NCBI RefSeq assembly: GCF_027409185.1
Contig: NC_084467.1
Location: 17,846,501-17,910,500 of the forward strand
Direction of reading: 5' to 3'
DNA: 64,000 bases
DNA from: Cynocephalus volans
Lineage: Eukaryota > Chordata > Mammalia > Dermoptera > Cynocephalidae
The position numbers were made by a program, and so were the translations under genes. The first letter of the stretch is position 1. Each line of letters opens with the position of its first letter. Shown in pieces: positions 11,941 to 22,505 of this stretch. A model generated the notes under the pieces. That model was not told the DNA's origin. It ran no database searches and saw nothing but the letters and a program-made list of their open reading frames with translations.

Positions 11941-12104
11941 CTAGCCTGGACAGTCTGTGCTCCTCTCCCCTATCTTCCCCTCTTTAACCTACTGTCCTCA
12001 TACAGGCCCACACAAATGAAGAGAATAAACACACACACAAAAGCCCCGATGACTCTTTTGTTTTGTGTTGTCTGGTTTTTAGGCTATGGCCATGACATCT
12101 TAAA

Positions 12105-12310
12105 ATAACACAGATATGGAAATAGATGTGAGTTCAAATCCTAACCCAGCCTGTGTGCCTTTGTGCAGGTTGCTTCCTCTCTCTGACCTCAATTTCCTCA
12201 TCTGTAAAATGGGATTAATAATAGTATGTACCCTGTAGGGTGTTAATGAGCCTGAAATGGCATTTAGAATGCTCCAGCCAATGTTTGGCACACAATAGAT
12301 GTTTAATGAG
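12105..12310 (+). repeat. MIR, sense, near full length
   Basis: Reads gagttcaaatcctaaccca, caatttcctcatctgtaaaa, cataatgttt-like tail ending gcacacaatagatgttta. Confidence 0.85.
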
Positions 12311-13014
12311 GGTTCTCTCCTCATGTCTTTGGAACTCTCACATACTGACATTAGTGCAAATAGTGTCTGTGGCCCAAGAGGGGGTAAGACAGAGCTGACC
12401 AAGAGTGGATTGGAGAGCAAGGGGCAACCACCCACCCCAGCCTGCGAGCAGGGGGCCCCCACACAGCCACCTCCTGTCAGCCTAACGCTAACGACTTCAG
12501 TGTGTCTCCTCTTTTAGCTCAAATATTTCTGAAATGCACACTGCTCATTCACACATAGCCGGAGGGGCCGCTGGGCCTCCCCAGCCTGTGCAATCAGGGC
12601 CTCCTGATTGCTTTCTTCTGTGCAGCTCCAGGAAGGAGACGGGGTGTGGGTACAGTGGGGCTAGGGCCAAAGCCACTCCATGGCCCGGACCCTGTTTTCC
12701 CAGTGAGGAAGGCACTCTGGGCTGGTGGCCCCGGTGCCAGCTGTTGCCTGGATGCTGAAGATCTGTGTGGCCTCACTCTCCTCATCTATCCATTAGGATT
12801 TTTTAATTGGGGCACTTAGAGCAGCCAAGGCCTGGGAACTGGATGTTTCATTGGGGCTGGCTGGGGTGGAATGGCCCAGGGGCAGGTGAAATGACAGTGT
12901 TGGCAGTGAGGGCGGGTGGCACCAGCAAGGCTGGCAAGGATGGGCAGATGGGCATGGTCCAGCAGAGGGACCTCGGAGAGCTGTTGACCTTTGCTGGGCA
13001 GCCCCTGCTGCACC

Positions 13015-13225
13015 TCTCCAGGCTCAGCTCTCAGCCCACCGCTCCCTGCCCCACCCTTCACTCACCGCTTCATTCCCATAAACGACGCTCACACCCACCT
13101 CCCTGGCTTTGCCCCTGCTGCCCTCTGCCTAGCATGTCCTCCCCGCTCAGTGTCAGCTCACGCCCTCCAAATGCATTCTTCAAGCCTCCATTCAAGCAGC
13201 TCTTCCTCCAGGAAGCCACCCTAAA
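13015..13225 (+). repeat. L2-like fragment, sense
   Basis: Contains ccctctgcctagcatgtcc then cagctcacgccctccaaat and ctcttcctccaggaagccac, in L2 order with the tail missing. Confidence 0.45.
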
Positions 13226-13289
13226 TTGAGTGTTTTTTTCCCCTCCCCTTTCACACCCAGTTTCCATAACCCACAATACACCATGCACA

Positions 13290-13640
13290 TCCCCTGTTGT
13301 GGTCTTTGTCACATCATGTAGTGATTAATTATCTGTGTACAGTGACAACAGCTTCCTCTGCATGAGGGATTGTCATTGTCACAATTGGAATGGGAATGGG
13401 ACATTCCCAGCACTTCAGAGGCAGCTGATGGAACCCAGTGGCCCCCATAGCGTGGGAAGTGAAATAATGTTAGGTGGTTTGCAGATGAACAGTTTTAATT
13501 GTAACAGTCTTGTGTTTATTTGCCTTCTTTTTATGGCAAGTGATATTGGTTTTCCATTTATAATGATTACTTTTTTTCTCTTTAAAATGCACTTAGAAAA
13601 CAGAGTCAATTGGAAGAAAAATAGTAACTAAGTAATAGTA
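13290..13640. promoter_or_regulatory. Repeat-free AT-rich island with ATTGT/ACAAT words
   Basis: Contains agtgattaattatctgtg, gggattgtcattgtcacaat and ttttaattgtaacagtcttg, resembling clustered SOX-type and homeodomain sites. No repeat family was recognised. Confidence 0.25.
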
Positions 13641-13719
13641 CAGGTTGTAGATGGAAATGGCTGAAGTCATGAATGTTGTCTATGTGAAAGGCCCAAGTCT
13701 GCGCAGCCCCGATGGAGCA

Positions 13720-14000
13720 GATCACTAGCATGTGTTCAGGCCCTACAGAAGGGGGGAGGAGGCCATGTCCAGAACAGGAGCCAGCACCCGCCCTTCAGAG
13801 GACCACAGACCATTGGAAAAGATACCAAACAGGGGCAGTTACCACCCAGGATACCTGGAAATGCTGGGACATCTCGCAACACCAGTGGCTGAAGAGCTGT
13901 GGGGCGGTGTGGGTTCAGGAGGACTTCCTGGAGGAGGTGGCCTGAGTTGAGACTTCAGATGAAGAGCATTAGGGCAGGCAAAGAAATTAGAGAGAGCAGA
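13720..14000 (-). repeat. L2-like fragment, antisense
   Basis: Contains ggttcaggaggacttcctgg then aggaggtggcctgagttgag, the antisense L2 motif around the 'cttcctggaggaggtg' block. Confidence 0.4.
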
Positions 14001-14084
14001 AGATCAGAAGGAACAGTATGTGTGCTGTACAGGGTTGAGAAAGAGCACCGCACAGTCTGTGCAGCTGGAGGACAGCTTGTGAAT

Positions 14085-14215
14085 GGAATGGATGTGTGAC
14101 CTTGGGCAAGTTCCTGAGCCTTTGGAAGCCTCGGGTTTTCCATCTGTGAAATGGAACAGTATCAAGTATCTCTTGGCATTGTTGTGAGAATGTTGGTGAG
14201 TTTCTGGCTCTAAAT
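14085..14215 (+). repeat. MIR, sense
   Basis: Reads tgtgaccttgggcaagttcc, then tttccatctgtgaaatggaa. Confidence 0.7.
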
Positions 14216-14654
14216 AGGGTCTCAGTGGACTTGAACTCTCCCTTTGGAGATTTTTGGGGTTAGGGAGGAGATGTCAGGGTGTTATGAAGAGGAGGAAGGG
14301 AGTGCTGGTGGCAGAAATAGGGCTTGGATTCCTGAACCCACCTGAGTTACTGAGGTAAGAAGTATTAGCTCCAGACTCTTCCAGGGAACAGAGTATGATT
14401 TTTGTGCTTCGTTTGAGAGGAACAAAGAGGAAACAGGGCATCCCCAAAGCATCAGAGGCCTGAGAAGTGTTCTTTGGAGGCTGTGGCTGTCAAGAGAGAG
14501 ACTGATGTTTGTCATATGTTGGCAAGCACGGTCTGGGGTGTGAGGGAGCCAGGCAGCTGGAGCCTCTTGGACCTGCTCTCACTTTCAGGGGCCACCTAAT
14601 GAACCTGAAGGAAGTGATGTGTGTGCAGACACTGGGTGGGCCAAAAAGCACCAC

Positions 14655-14860
14655 ACTCCATCTAAAAATAACAGCTGCTGCTTACTGAGGGTCTGCTTTG
14701 TGCTGGGCACCAAGCTAATACACTTCCCCTCTCATTTAGTCCTTACATCCACACTCGGAAGGTACTGTGGCCATTTTTCAGGGGAGGAAATTGAGGCTTA
14801 GAAAGGTCCAAGGTTACAAGGCAAGTAAGTGACAAAACCCCAAGTTAGAATTAAGCTCTC
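14655..14860 (-). repeat. MIR, antisense
   Basis: Reads gctgcttactgagggtctgc, catttttcaggggaggaaat, cttagaaaggtccaaggtt. Confidence 0.7.
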
Positions 14861-15274
14861 TCTGACCTTCAAACGCCAGGTCTGTCTTCTCTGCTTACCT
14901 GCCTTTTGTGCAGAGTGTAGAGGGAGGTGTCAAAATTGGAAAGCAAAGGCCACTGGGAAATTTCAGGGAGAGCACCCATGTGCTGTTTCCTGTCACAGCC
15001 CAGAGGGGTGACAGCTTTCTCAGAGCTGGTCTCCCAGGCAAAGTCTGGGACTGGCATGGCAAGAAGGGAGCAGAGGTGCCCACCCTCCTGCCTCCTTCCA
15101 AGGGGATCTGCAAACTTCACATCCCCTCTTAGTCCCTTCCTGTCTGTGAACCAGCCAGCACATTTACTTCCAGACCTTCTGAGATCCTCCCGTTGCTTGT
15201 TCCCCACTAGCACGTGTTGGGCCAGGTGTGGTGGAAGGAGAGGGGGTCAGTGGAACCTCCTGGCCTGAGCTTCT

Positions 15275-15370
15275 GAAGAGCCCAGAGTTTGAGTCCCAGT
15301 TTCTAGTGTGTGACTTTTGGCAAGTCACTTGCCCTCTATCGGCCCAAGTTTCCACCCTCACAATGAGGAT
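15275..15370 (+). repeat. MIR, sense, 5' half
   Basis: Reads gtgtgacttttggcaagtca, then aagtttccaccctcacaatg. Confidence 0.6.
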
Positions 15371-16094
15371 GTCAGTTCTCAGCCCCTCCTTCTCTGGGCC
15401 ATGGAATCCTCTAGTGCTTGGCCTTTGGGTCAGCCCAGGAATCCAGCCAAGGGGTGGGGACCACCTGCTTGGCGGGCTTGCCTCTCCCACCCGACCCCTT
15501 TCTTGTCCCAAGCAGAGTCTCTCCTCTCCCTTGTTCAACGCAGCTCCCAGCAGCTGTTCCTCAGGCCCAGGCAGAGAGCCCAGCTTGGCGCGTCTCTGGC
15601 TGAGGCCGATGAGAGAAAACAGGTTAAAAGTTCAACCCTTGTTCTCTCCAGGAAGAAAAATCTGTAGCATTCGGAGTGTGAAAAGGAACCCTTTTTTCAG
15701 CTCCAAAGCAGCATAATAGAACTTCCCTCCAATTTGCCATCAAAAAGATGCCCTTGGCACTGGCTCCACCGTCCCTGGCACTCCCCCCCGCTCCAACCCT
15801 CCTTTCTGGGCTGGCCCCCAGTGCAAAGGGACTCAGTGACCGCAAACTCAATCCACAGGCGGTCATGGGGACACTTCTGCATCCTCTCTTGTCAGCTCAA
15901 GGGTCTGACTGGGGTCACCCTTGGCCAAATGCTTCCTCCCATCCCCACCCCCATGCCCACTGCCCCTGCCATAGTTCAAGCCCCCATTACCTCTCATTTG
16001 GACCTTCTCAGCAGCCTGTGCACTGGGCACCCTCCCCCGATCTCCTGGATGTAATTCATCCAGCCCAGACCATCAAACTAATTTCAAGTTTATA

Positions 16095-16215
16095 GGGTAG
16101 AAGGCAGGACACCTGTACTGCCCACTCTGCCACCAACTCTTATATGATCTTTAGGAAGTCCTTTCTCTTCTCTGTGCTTCAGTTGCCCTATCTCCAGAAT
16201 GAGGTGGTTGGGCTG
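16095..16215 (+). repeat. MIR, sense, weak
   Basis: Reads actctgccaccaactcttat, then cttcagttgccctatctcc. Confidence 0.5.
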
Positions 16216-16389
16216 GACCAAGGATAGCAATCTCGCATGGTTGGAATTCATTTCCTACAACACCATGGTAAGAAACTCTGTGTGGCTACAGAGTGTGGGG
16301 ATTGATTATTGATGCCTGCCCTGGGCACAGAGTTGCCGCAAACAGGTCTCTCATCTACTCTCGCTGAGCTAGGTGGCGTGGAAGGTCCC

Positions 16390-16590
16390 ACTGTGACCTC
16401 CTAGGTCTCTCTACCCACTCTCTCATAGCTATTTGTATTCATGGCTCATCTCCACTACCAAACTGTGAATCACTCTGTAGTAGGGTCTTCGTGTTCACCA
16501 TTTTCTCTCTCAGGGTACCTAGCACAGTGCCTGGTACATAATGGGCATCAGGATGTATTTGTTGAATGAATGCTTGAAAGGAGTCCATTT
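16390..16590 (+). repeat. L2 3' terminus, sense
   Basis: Ends with gtacctagcacagtgcctgg then tacataatgggcatc and atttgttgaatgaatgc, the canonical L2 3' end. Confidence 0.6.
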
Positions 16591-17224
16591 AAATCCACTC
16601 AGTGAATTCAAAAGGTGTTTTGAAGCCCCAGTGGCAGGGAAGAGGTAGAGGGGAGGGGTCCCAAGCCTGACATGGGATGAACGGGGATCTCTAGGGCACT
16701 GTGGGTCTCCTTCACCCTAGGCTGTGTGGCTCTGTCCCTCCAGCTGCTGGAGCAAGGGGAGGCAAGTGAGGCCCTGGCTGGTTCAGAAGCTGATCTGATT
16801 CTCCTCAACCCCCAGAGGGCATGTGACAACTGGCCCCCACTGGGCACAGTGCTTGGTTCCAACACCCCTCCACCCCCAGGGCCCTATCCTGGGGGCAGAG
16901 TTGGCTGAGCCCTGGGAGAGGGGCCCCAGGGATGGGGACATAGGAGGAGTCCAGGTTCCTGGAGAAGGGGGGAGGGTGCCCTGGCAGGATGTGTGGGCAG
17001 AGGGATGGGAAAGGGTAACTGATAGTGCTCTGTTGGGACAGAAGAGGGGCCCCTCTAAGGCCAGTTTTTGAGAATTTGATGGAAGCTGAAAAGTGAACAG
17101 ATACCCAAAGTTTGACCTAAAATATCAAAGGTTTGGTTGATGGTAGACCCTCTGCAAACACCCCAGGTTAAGACCCTCCCCCACCAGAAAGGGAGGGAAA
17201 GGACGATACCTAGGTTAGTGGAAC

Positions 17225-17445
17225 ATAATTGGCTGAGAGTGTGGGGCCTGACCATGCTTGGAAGGGGTGGAGTTGCTTCTAGAGGGGCGGGGCCTAGAGG
17301 AATGGAATCAGATGATTGGCTAGGCTGTGGGAGTGGGCGGGGTTATGGAGCGGAGAGGCGGGGTCTAAAGAGAGGGCAGTCTGGAGGATTAGAGCCAGGT
17401 GATTGCTTGGGGCAAAGGAAGTAGGTGGGGCTCTGTAAAGAAGGA
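17225..17445 (+). promoter_or_regulatory. GC-box / inverted CCAAT cluster upstream of exon 2
   Basis: Three GC boxes (gggcgggg or ggcgggg near 17285, 17336 and 17357) and three ATTGGC/ATTGCT motifs (near 17229, 17315 and 17401) alternate within about 200 bp. They lie 100-310 bp before the exon 2 acceptor. The block reads as a degenerate tandem duplication with a period of about 75-85 bp. This could be an alternative TATA-less promoter, or simply a GC-rich minisatellite; no start site is proven. Confidence 0.3.
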
Positions 17446-17540
17446 CTTCCAGGGGTGGGGGTCTTAGAGCCCCCTCCCACAGTGTGATTGATAGTGCCCT
17501 GTAGACAGGGCAGGATGATGACTCTCTGCTCTCCCCACAG

Positions 17541-17605
17541 AAACGCTGATGGACTCCACTACAGCTACGGCTGAGCTGGGCTGGATGGTGCATCCTCCGT
17601 CAGGG
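17541..17605 (+). CDS. EPHB2: EPHB2 exon 2 (65 bp, ephrin type-B receptor 2)
   Basis: This internal exon has a strong acceptor (pyrimidine tract then CAG ending at 17540) and a consensus donor (GTGAGT from 17606). It is entered after one base of a codon, so it begins with the last two bases of a Glu codon and continues TLMDSTTATAELGWMVHPPSG, ending on a complete Gly codon. By my recollection of human EPHB2 this is residues 21-42: the end of the signal-peptide region and the first residues of the mature N-terminus. EPHB2 is a single-pass receptor tyrosine kinase that binds ephrin-B ligands at cell contacts and acts in axon guidance, synapse formation and epithelial boundary formation. The length and phase match the usual Eph gene structure. 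Exon 1, with the start codon and signal peptide, is not in the window. Confidence 0.97.
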
Positions 17606-17749
17606 GTGAGTCAGTGGTCCCCAAACCCTGCTTGGTCCTCTGGGATACCTGGGGCTCTGCTGCAGGGCCTGAATGCCCCCTCACCTTCCAGCTTGTTTCC
17701 CCACTTCAGAGCCCAGAGCCAGGCTTCTCGCAGCCCCACCTTCCCAATC

Positions 17750-18065
17750 CCTTAGCATTGATGGAGCACCAGTTATCATGACTACATGCTGGGTGCTTTC
17801 AGCCTTTATCCCATGGAAACCTCGGGGTGAAGCTGAGAAGTTGGTATTCTCACTTCCCCTATTTTAAGAGGAAAGTGAGCTGTCATTTCCTGAGTACCCA
17901 TTCGGTGTCAAATATGATACGAAGCCCCTTTATTCACATCATCTCCAACCATATGGGGAGGAATTACCTCCATTTTACAGATAAGAAAACTGTGGCTCAG
18001 AGAGGTGTTGCCACCTGCCCAGGGCCCTATAGCTAGTAAATATGGGGGCTCAGGTTTGTATACTG
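17750..18065 (-). repeat. Two antisense MIRs in a row
   Basis: The first (17750-17875) has tagcattgatggagcaccag and gaagttggtattctcactt. The second (17876-18065) is clearer: ctccattttacagataagaa, then agagaggtgttgccacctg. Confidence 0.65.
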
Positions 18066-18259
18066 GGCTGTGACCCAGTCCTCTCTGCCTCGGACTGGGT
18101 CCCTATAACACAAGGCTCCCCTACTTGGGCTCTTATCTCATACTTCCTTGGGCTGGATAGTCTGAGCCCATGTCTATGCTGTGAGCTCCTCAAGAAGAAG
18201 ACTGGGCATAATTTGAGATTCCTCTTTCTTCCCACAGCAGCCAGCCTATTTGCATATAG

Positions 18260-18485
18260 GCTGTGGGGTCGCACACTCCTGAAATTCTGTCCCAACTCTG
18301 CCACTCACCAGCTGTGTGATTTGGGGCCGGTTCCTTAATCTCTCTGAGCTTTAGTTTCCTCATCTGTAAAATGGTGATAATAATGTCTTCCTCATGGGAC
18401 CATTGTGAGGTTTTCCTTTCAGTGTCTTACACAGTGCCTGGCCATAGATTGGACTCCCAATAAAGAGTAGCTATAATAATTGTCA
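18260..18485 (+). repeat. MIR, sense, near full length
   Basis: Reads caccagctgtgtgatttggg, gctttagtttcctcatctgt, tcttacacagtgcctggcca. Confidence 0.85.
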
Positions 18486-18814
18486 CCATCATCGTCATTG
18501 TCATCAATTTTAACATTCACTCCTCATCCCCCTGGTCTCTGGGGAGGACTCTGGACTCCACAACCCATCCCTTTCCTTCCCCCACCCCAGCTCCTCCACT
18601 GAGATTCAGCTGCTGCCCCCTGGGAGCTGCATCCCTCCCTCTCCCTCCCTCCCCCCGCAACACACCCCTAGGCCTGTGCTCTCAATAGTCAGGGCCCTAG
18701 GGTCAGGCTTCTTTCTGTGGCTCTTTCTTGTCACCAATTTTCCATCTGCGAAGGCGGCTGGGCCCACAGCCCCACCCTGCCAGTAATGAGGCCAGGCTGG
18801 GCTGCAGGGCCCCC

Positions 18815-18960
18815 GGACGCAATTATTTGGGGTGTTTAGGCTGCAGGGCCTCCGCATGTTAATTAGAGAGAGGGGAGAAAGGCAGAGTGCTCTAATTAAG
18901 TGCTCTAATTAAGTTCTGAAGAAGAGCAGCGGTGGTAACAAGGGGCTGACTTTGTCACAT
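18815..18960. promoter_or_regulatory. TAATTA-rich island in intron 2
   Basis: Homeodomain-type cores occur at gttaattag (about 18859) and twice in a perfect 13-bp tandem repeat, tgctctaattaag, at 18888-18900 and 18901-18913, with gcaattatttgg nearby. The island sits in otherwise GC-rich, repeat-free sequence. The enhancer role is inferred. Confidence 0.35.
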
Positions 18961-19204
18961 GGTGCCACCAGAAAGAAAAAAAAAATTAAATGCAACGTAG
19001 GGAGCTTCATAGTCGCCATTGAAGTAGGGGCTGGGCCAGCAAGCACCAGCTCAGCCTTCCCCACATGCACTCACCCTTCACAGCCTGCGGCCCTCCCCAG
19101 GCTGGGAGCCCATGCTCCACCCCGCACAGAGCTGCAACAGGACAAAGAATGCCCACTTGAGGGTGACACCTCTCTCACAGTCACCTCACCTGCAGCCCAC
19201 CACC

Positions 19205-19315
19205 CCCCAACAGTCACATTTGGCAATTGGGGAAATAGAGTCTCAGGGAGGGGAAGTGACTTTCCCAAAGCCATGCATCAAGTTAGCAGAGCTGAGCCTA
19301 GAACCCAGGACCCCT
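19205..19315 (-). repeat. MIR, antisense
   Basis: Reads gggaaatagagtctcaggga, then agtgactttcccaaagccat. Confidence 0.6.
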
Positions 19316-19339
19316 GAAACGCTGTTGGGGTACTTGTGT

Positions 19340-19475
19340 TTCGAGGCAGCATGGGCAACCACGTGAATGGGTCTGGGTCTGTGATGTGGGTCAAGTGAAC
19401 TCACTTCTCTGGTCTCTACTCCCTCATCTGTAAAATGGGGATAACCATATATACAACGTGTGATAATCATGACAA
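19340..19475 (+). repeat. MIR, sense
   Basis: Reads ctccctcatctgtaaaatgg, then ggataaccatatatacaacg. Confidence 0.6.
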
Positions 19476-20084
19476 AGAAATGAGATTCTATTAGGGCACC
19501 CAGCTCCAGGCCTGGCATGGGTAGGAGGAGGGACTCTGCTGTTGGAGCTCTTTTGGGTCTACCCCAGGCGAAGCCAGCCCAGCACCAAGGGGGACACAGG
19601 AGAAGGAGAGGATGGGTGGCTGCTCTCAGCAGCTCTCAGTCCACTGGGGAGTCCAGACCAGGAGGGCTGAGTGTGCCAGTCCCTCTCCCAGTGAGATTAT
19701 CCCCAACGGCCCAAGGGTGAGTTAGAGAATGCAAACAGCAGGCAGCCAGAGGGAGAGCCCGCTGCAGAGGAGACGAGAGACGGTGCTCAAGAAGGGCGCA
19801 AAAGTGTGAGAGAAGGATTGGCGTGGGAATGAGCCTGGCCCGTGAGAGTCTGTGAGGACCTGACATGGCCCTGTGTCTCCCCATCCCAACTCTCCATGGT
19901 CTGGCCCAGCCGCCTCCAGCAGTGAGGCTTGACACCTCTCAGCTGGGTGTCCTGGTGAGGGTGCTGAAGCACCTTCCCCAGGCAGGGAGGGTGGGCCATC
20001 TCCCTCCAGGTACTGGACAGCAGCCAGCTCTCAGGAAATCTTAGCCACTGAAAGCCCCAGAGTAGAGCTGCTCTCATGGGAAGG

Positions 20085-20575
20085 ACCCTGTCTTCCCATC
20101 ACCCTAGGAGTTTGACAACAGTGAAGACTGTCTTCCTCCATCACACTGGGAGTTCCCAAGAGCAAGGACTGTATCTCTTTGGTCAGACCGGGGCTCCCAG
20201 AAGGCAGAAGTTTTATCTTTCCCATCAGACTGGTGGCTCCCCAAGCACAAAGCTGTCTACTTTCATCAGAAGGAGCTCCCTACAGGCAGGGTTCTTCCTA
20301 TTTTCCCTTCCAGGTGGGAACTTCCCAGGATCAGGATCCATGTCTCCTTCATCAGATTATTGAACCCCTGACAGTAAGGGCCACTTGTCCCATATGGACT
20401 AGGGGTATACCAAGAGCAGGGTGTGTGCTTTATAGCCTGGGGAATTCCTCAGGCCCAAGGCCACGTCTCTCTCATCAGACTAGGAATTTTCTGATGTCTC
20501 CATCATCATACTGGAGGATTCCCTAAGGCAGAGTCTGTGTCTCCCTCCTTAGACAGGGCATTTGCTGGGGCTGAG
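20085..20575 (+). repeat. Degenerate minisatellite, period about 42 bp, about 11 units
   Basis: A motif like GGGAGCTCCC recurs near 20106, 20148, 20190, 20231, 20272, 20316, 20360, 20402, 20440, 20482, 20513 and 20556. The spacing is 38-44 bp apart from one interval of 31 bp. Between anchors the units read roughly aagagcaggactgtgtctcc then catcagact. This order resembles the L2 3' tail (agactgtgagctcc, then gagggcagggactgtg). Units differ strongly, so the array is old. It ends about 40-60 bp before the exon 3 acceptor. Confidence 0.8.
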
Positions 20576-20613
20576 CACTTACCTCCCCCACCTGACTAGC
20601 ATTTCACCCACAG

Positions 20614-21298
20614 TGGGAAGAGGTGAGTGGCTACGATGAGAACATGAACACGATCCGCACGTACCAGGTGTGCAACGTGTTTGAGTCGAGCCAGAACAAC
20701 TGGCTACGGACCAAGTTCATCCGGCGCCGTGGCGCCCACCGCATCCATGTGGAGATGAAGTTCTCGGTGCGTGACTGCAGCAGCATCCCCAGTGTTCCTG
20801 GCTCCTGCAAAGAGACCTTCAACCTCTATTACTATGAGGCCGACTTTGACTCGGCCACCAAGACCTTCCCCAACTGGATGGAGAACCCATGGGTGAAAGT
20901 GGATACCATTGCAGCAGATGAGAGCTTCTCCCAGGTGGATCTGGGTGGCCGGGTCATGAAGATCAACACCGAGGTGCGGAGCTTCGGACCTGTGTCCCGC
21001 AGCGGCTTCTACCTGGCCTTCCAGGACTACGGTGGCTGCATGTCCCTTATTGCTGTGCGTGTCTTCTACCGCAAGTGCCCCCGCATCATCCAGAATGGTG
21101 CCATCTTCCAGGAGACTCTGTCAGGGGCCGAGAGCACATCACTGGTGGCTGCCCGGGGCAGCTGCATTGCCAACGCTGAAGAGGTGGACGTACCCATCAA
21201 GCTCTACTGCAACGGGGATGGCGAGTGGCTGGTGCCCATCGGGCGCTGCATGTGCAAAGCAGGCTTCGAGGCTGTGGAGAATGGCACCGTCTGCCGAG
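20614..21298 (+). CDS. EPHB2: EPHB2 exon 3 (685 bp): ephrin-binding domain and start of Cys-rich region
   Basis: The exon starts in phase 0 with TGG (Trp43) after CAG at 20611-20613 and ends after the first base of the Gly271 codon at a GTAAGG donor. It encodes 228 full codons without a stop. The translation, beginning [20 protein letters not shown], matches human EPHB2 as I recall it. Residues 43 to about 200 form the jelly-roll ephrin-binding domain; its disulfide cysteines appear at 62/184 and 97/107. The high-affinity ligand channel and the heterodimer surface lie here. From Cys197 onward comes the sushi-like, EGF-like stretch (Cys 226, 241, 254, 256, 269), with one N-glycosylation sequon (NGT) at Asn265. 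An ATG at 20623 could mislead gene finders, but the reading frame enters at the splice site. The acceptor has a short pyrimidine tract with a possible CTGAC branch site about 20 bp upstream. The fibronectin, kinase and SAM exons lie beyond the window. Confidence 0.98.
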
Positions 21299-21699
21299 GT
21301 AAGGGTCACAGTGGGGCAAGTACCCCTGCCAATGCACGAAGCTGGTATTGGCAGCTGGAGCTTGCTTAGGCTGTCGAGGGCAAAGGCCTGGAGCTGACCA
21401 TGAGGTACTCTGTGGCCGGGGATTCTAAACCTGCAGCCACTATTCAGCATCTTAGAGGGAGGCGCTTGAATAGCACCTCCTGAAGGGTGATCCATGACGT
21501 ACTGCAGGGGGCATGCCAGATGATTCTGGCTGGCATAGGATAATTTTTCATTTCAATTATTATATGACGATTAATGACGGTAAGTTGTGTTTTTTTCATT
21601 TACAAAAGTGATATGGTTCCCTTTTTAAGACAATGTATAATAAATAACACTGATATCCTAATAAGTTAACATTTATTGAGCTTTTATGCTATCAGTTGG

Positions 21700-22008
21700 T
21701 ATAGGCCAGGCCATGCCGAGGTGGCAAAATGCTAAAAGTTTGTTTCTCACTCAGCGCTACATGTCTGTCATGGGTCAGCTTGGGACTGCTCCTTCTGGGA
21801 GCCAAGTAGGTTGGAGGAGCCATTTGCAATGTTGCTGTCATCAGGGCAGACGGAAGGAAAGAGTGTGGCAGGTTGTATACTGGCTCTAAAGCATCCATCT
21901 GGAATGACCCACACCTAACTTCCATGCACATTTCAATGGCCTAAGCAAGTCACGTGGTCACTTCTGATTCAAGGAGAAGGGGAGTGCAATCTTTCTGTGA
22001 GCTGAGCC
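21700..22008. repeat. Unassigned dispersed repeat inside an antisense MIR
   Basis: Contains aagtttgtttctcactcagc, gctgtcatcagggcagacgg and aagcaagtcacgtggtcac. It separates a MIR start (aacatttattgagc near 21668) from the MIR continuation at 22010. The family is not identified; it shares phrase order with 55905-56290. Confidence 0.35.
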
Positions 22009-22009
22009 C

Positions 22010-22205
22010 CATGACTTCCACTTTTCCTGTGTGCTGAGCGCTTGTATGACTTGACTCGTTTAATCCCACAAGAACCTTGTGGGATTAAGTACAGAAGAAA
22101 CTGAGACTCAGAAATCTCACACAGAGAGTAAGTGGAGAGTATGGGATTCTTACCCTGGTAGTGTGGTTCCAAAGCCGACCCTCTTAACCACCATGCCACA
22201 TAGTT
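22010..22205 (-). repeat. MIR, antisense (start near 21660, interrupted)
   Basis: Reads gtttaatcccacaagaacct, agaagaaactgagactcaga, ctcttaaccaccatgccaca. Confidence 0.65.
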
Positions 22206-22314
22206 AATTTAAGAAAAAATATCAAGTAAACGATACTACAGGTGGCGTTGGAATGTAGCAAAGAATCGTGAAGTTGGTTTGTAACCATAAGAAGTTCGGA
22301 AAAGGCACTACATG

Positions 22315-22505
22315 ATGGGAAGAAGGCTGTGAAGTAGACAGACCTGGGTTCAAATTGCAACCCTGCTAGTTTTCAGTTGTAACCTTGGCCAAGTGTAAAA
22401 CCCTCTTTCATAGAGTGGTGTGCAAAGTCAAGGACTTAAGACATGTAAAGCACTCATAATAGTTTCTAGTGCTCAGGAAGTGCTTATAGATGTTAACTAA
22501 AGGAG
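22315..22505 (+). repeat. MIR, sense
   Basis: Reads gacctgggttcaaattgcaa, acatgtaaagcactcataat, gctcaggaagtgcttatag. Confidence 0.65.

Larger units (their letters stand above)
1..17540 (+). other. EPHB2: EPHB2 intron 1, 3' part
   Basis: This is intronic sequence up to the exon 2 acceptor. It holds MIR and L2 fragments, one MaLR LTR and TGGA-type satellites, listed separately. I recognised nothing in the stretches 2030-3025, 3460-4075, 4265-5045, 5240-5835, 6300-6740, 12310-13015, 14220-14650, 14865-15270, 15375-16090 and 16595-17220, beyond scattered ordinary GC-rich intron. Exon 1, which should encode an Ala/Leu-rich signal peptide, was looked for and is absent. Confidence 0.9.
17606..20613 (+). 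other. EPHB2: EPHB2 intron 2 (complete, 3008 bp)
   Basis: This GT-AG intron lies between phase-0 boundaries. From left to right it holds two antisense MIRs, one sense MIR, a pyrimidine-rich stretch near 18570-18660, a TAATTA-rich island (18815-18960), further MIR fragments and a 42-bp-period minisatellite just before exon 3. Nothing was recognised in 18960-19200 or 19480-20080. Confidence 0.95.

Noticed and set aside
20179..20526. 115-codon open frame just upstream of exon 3, in the exon's frame
   Set aside because: It lies in the 42-bp minisatellite, ends in a stop before the exon and has no splice or start evidence. The period of 42 keeps frame by chance.
20623..21369. Single-exon 248-codon gene starting at ATG 20623 and running past 21298
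   Set aside because: This is EPHB2 exon 3 plus intron read-through. Splice sites at 20614 and 21298 and the known Eph exon phases give the true limits.
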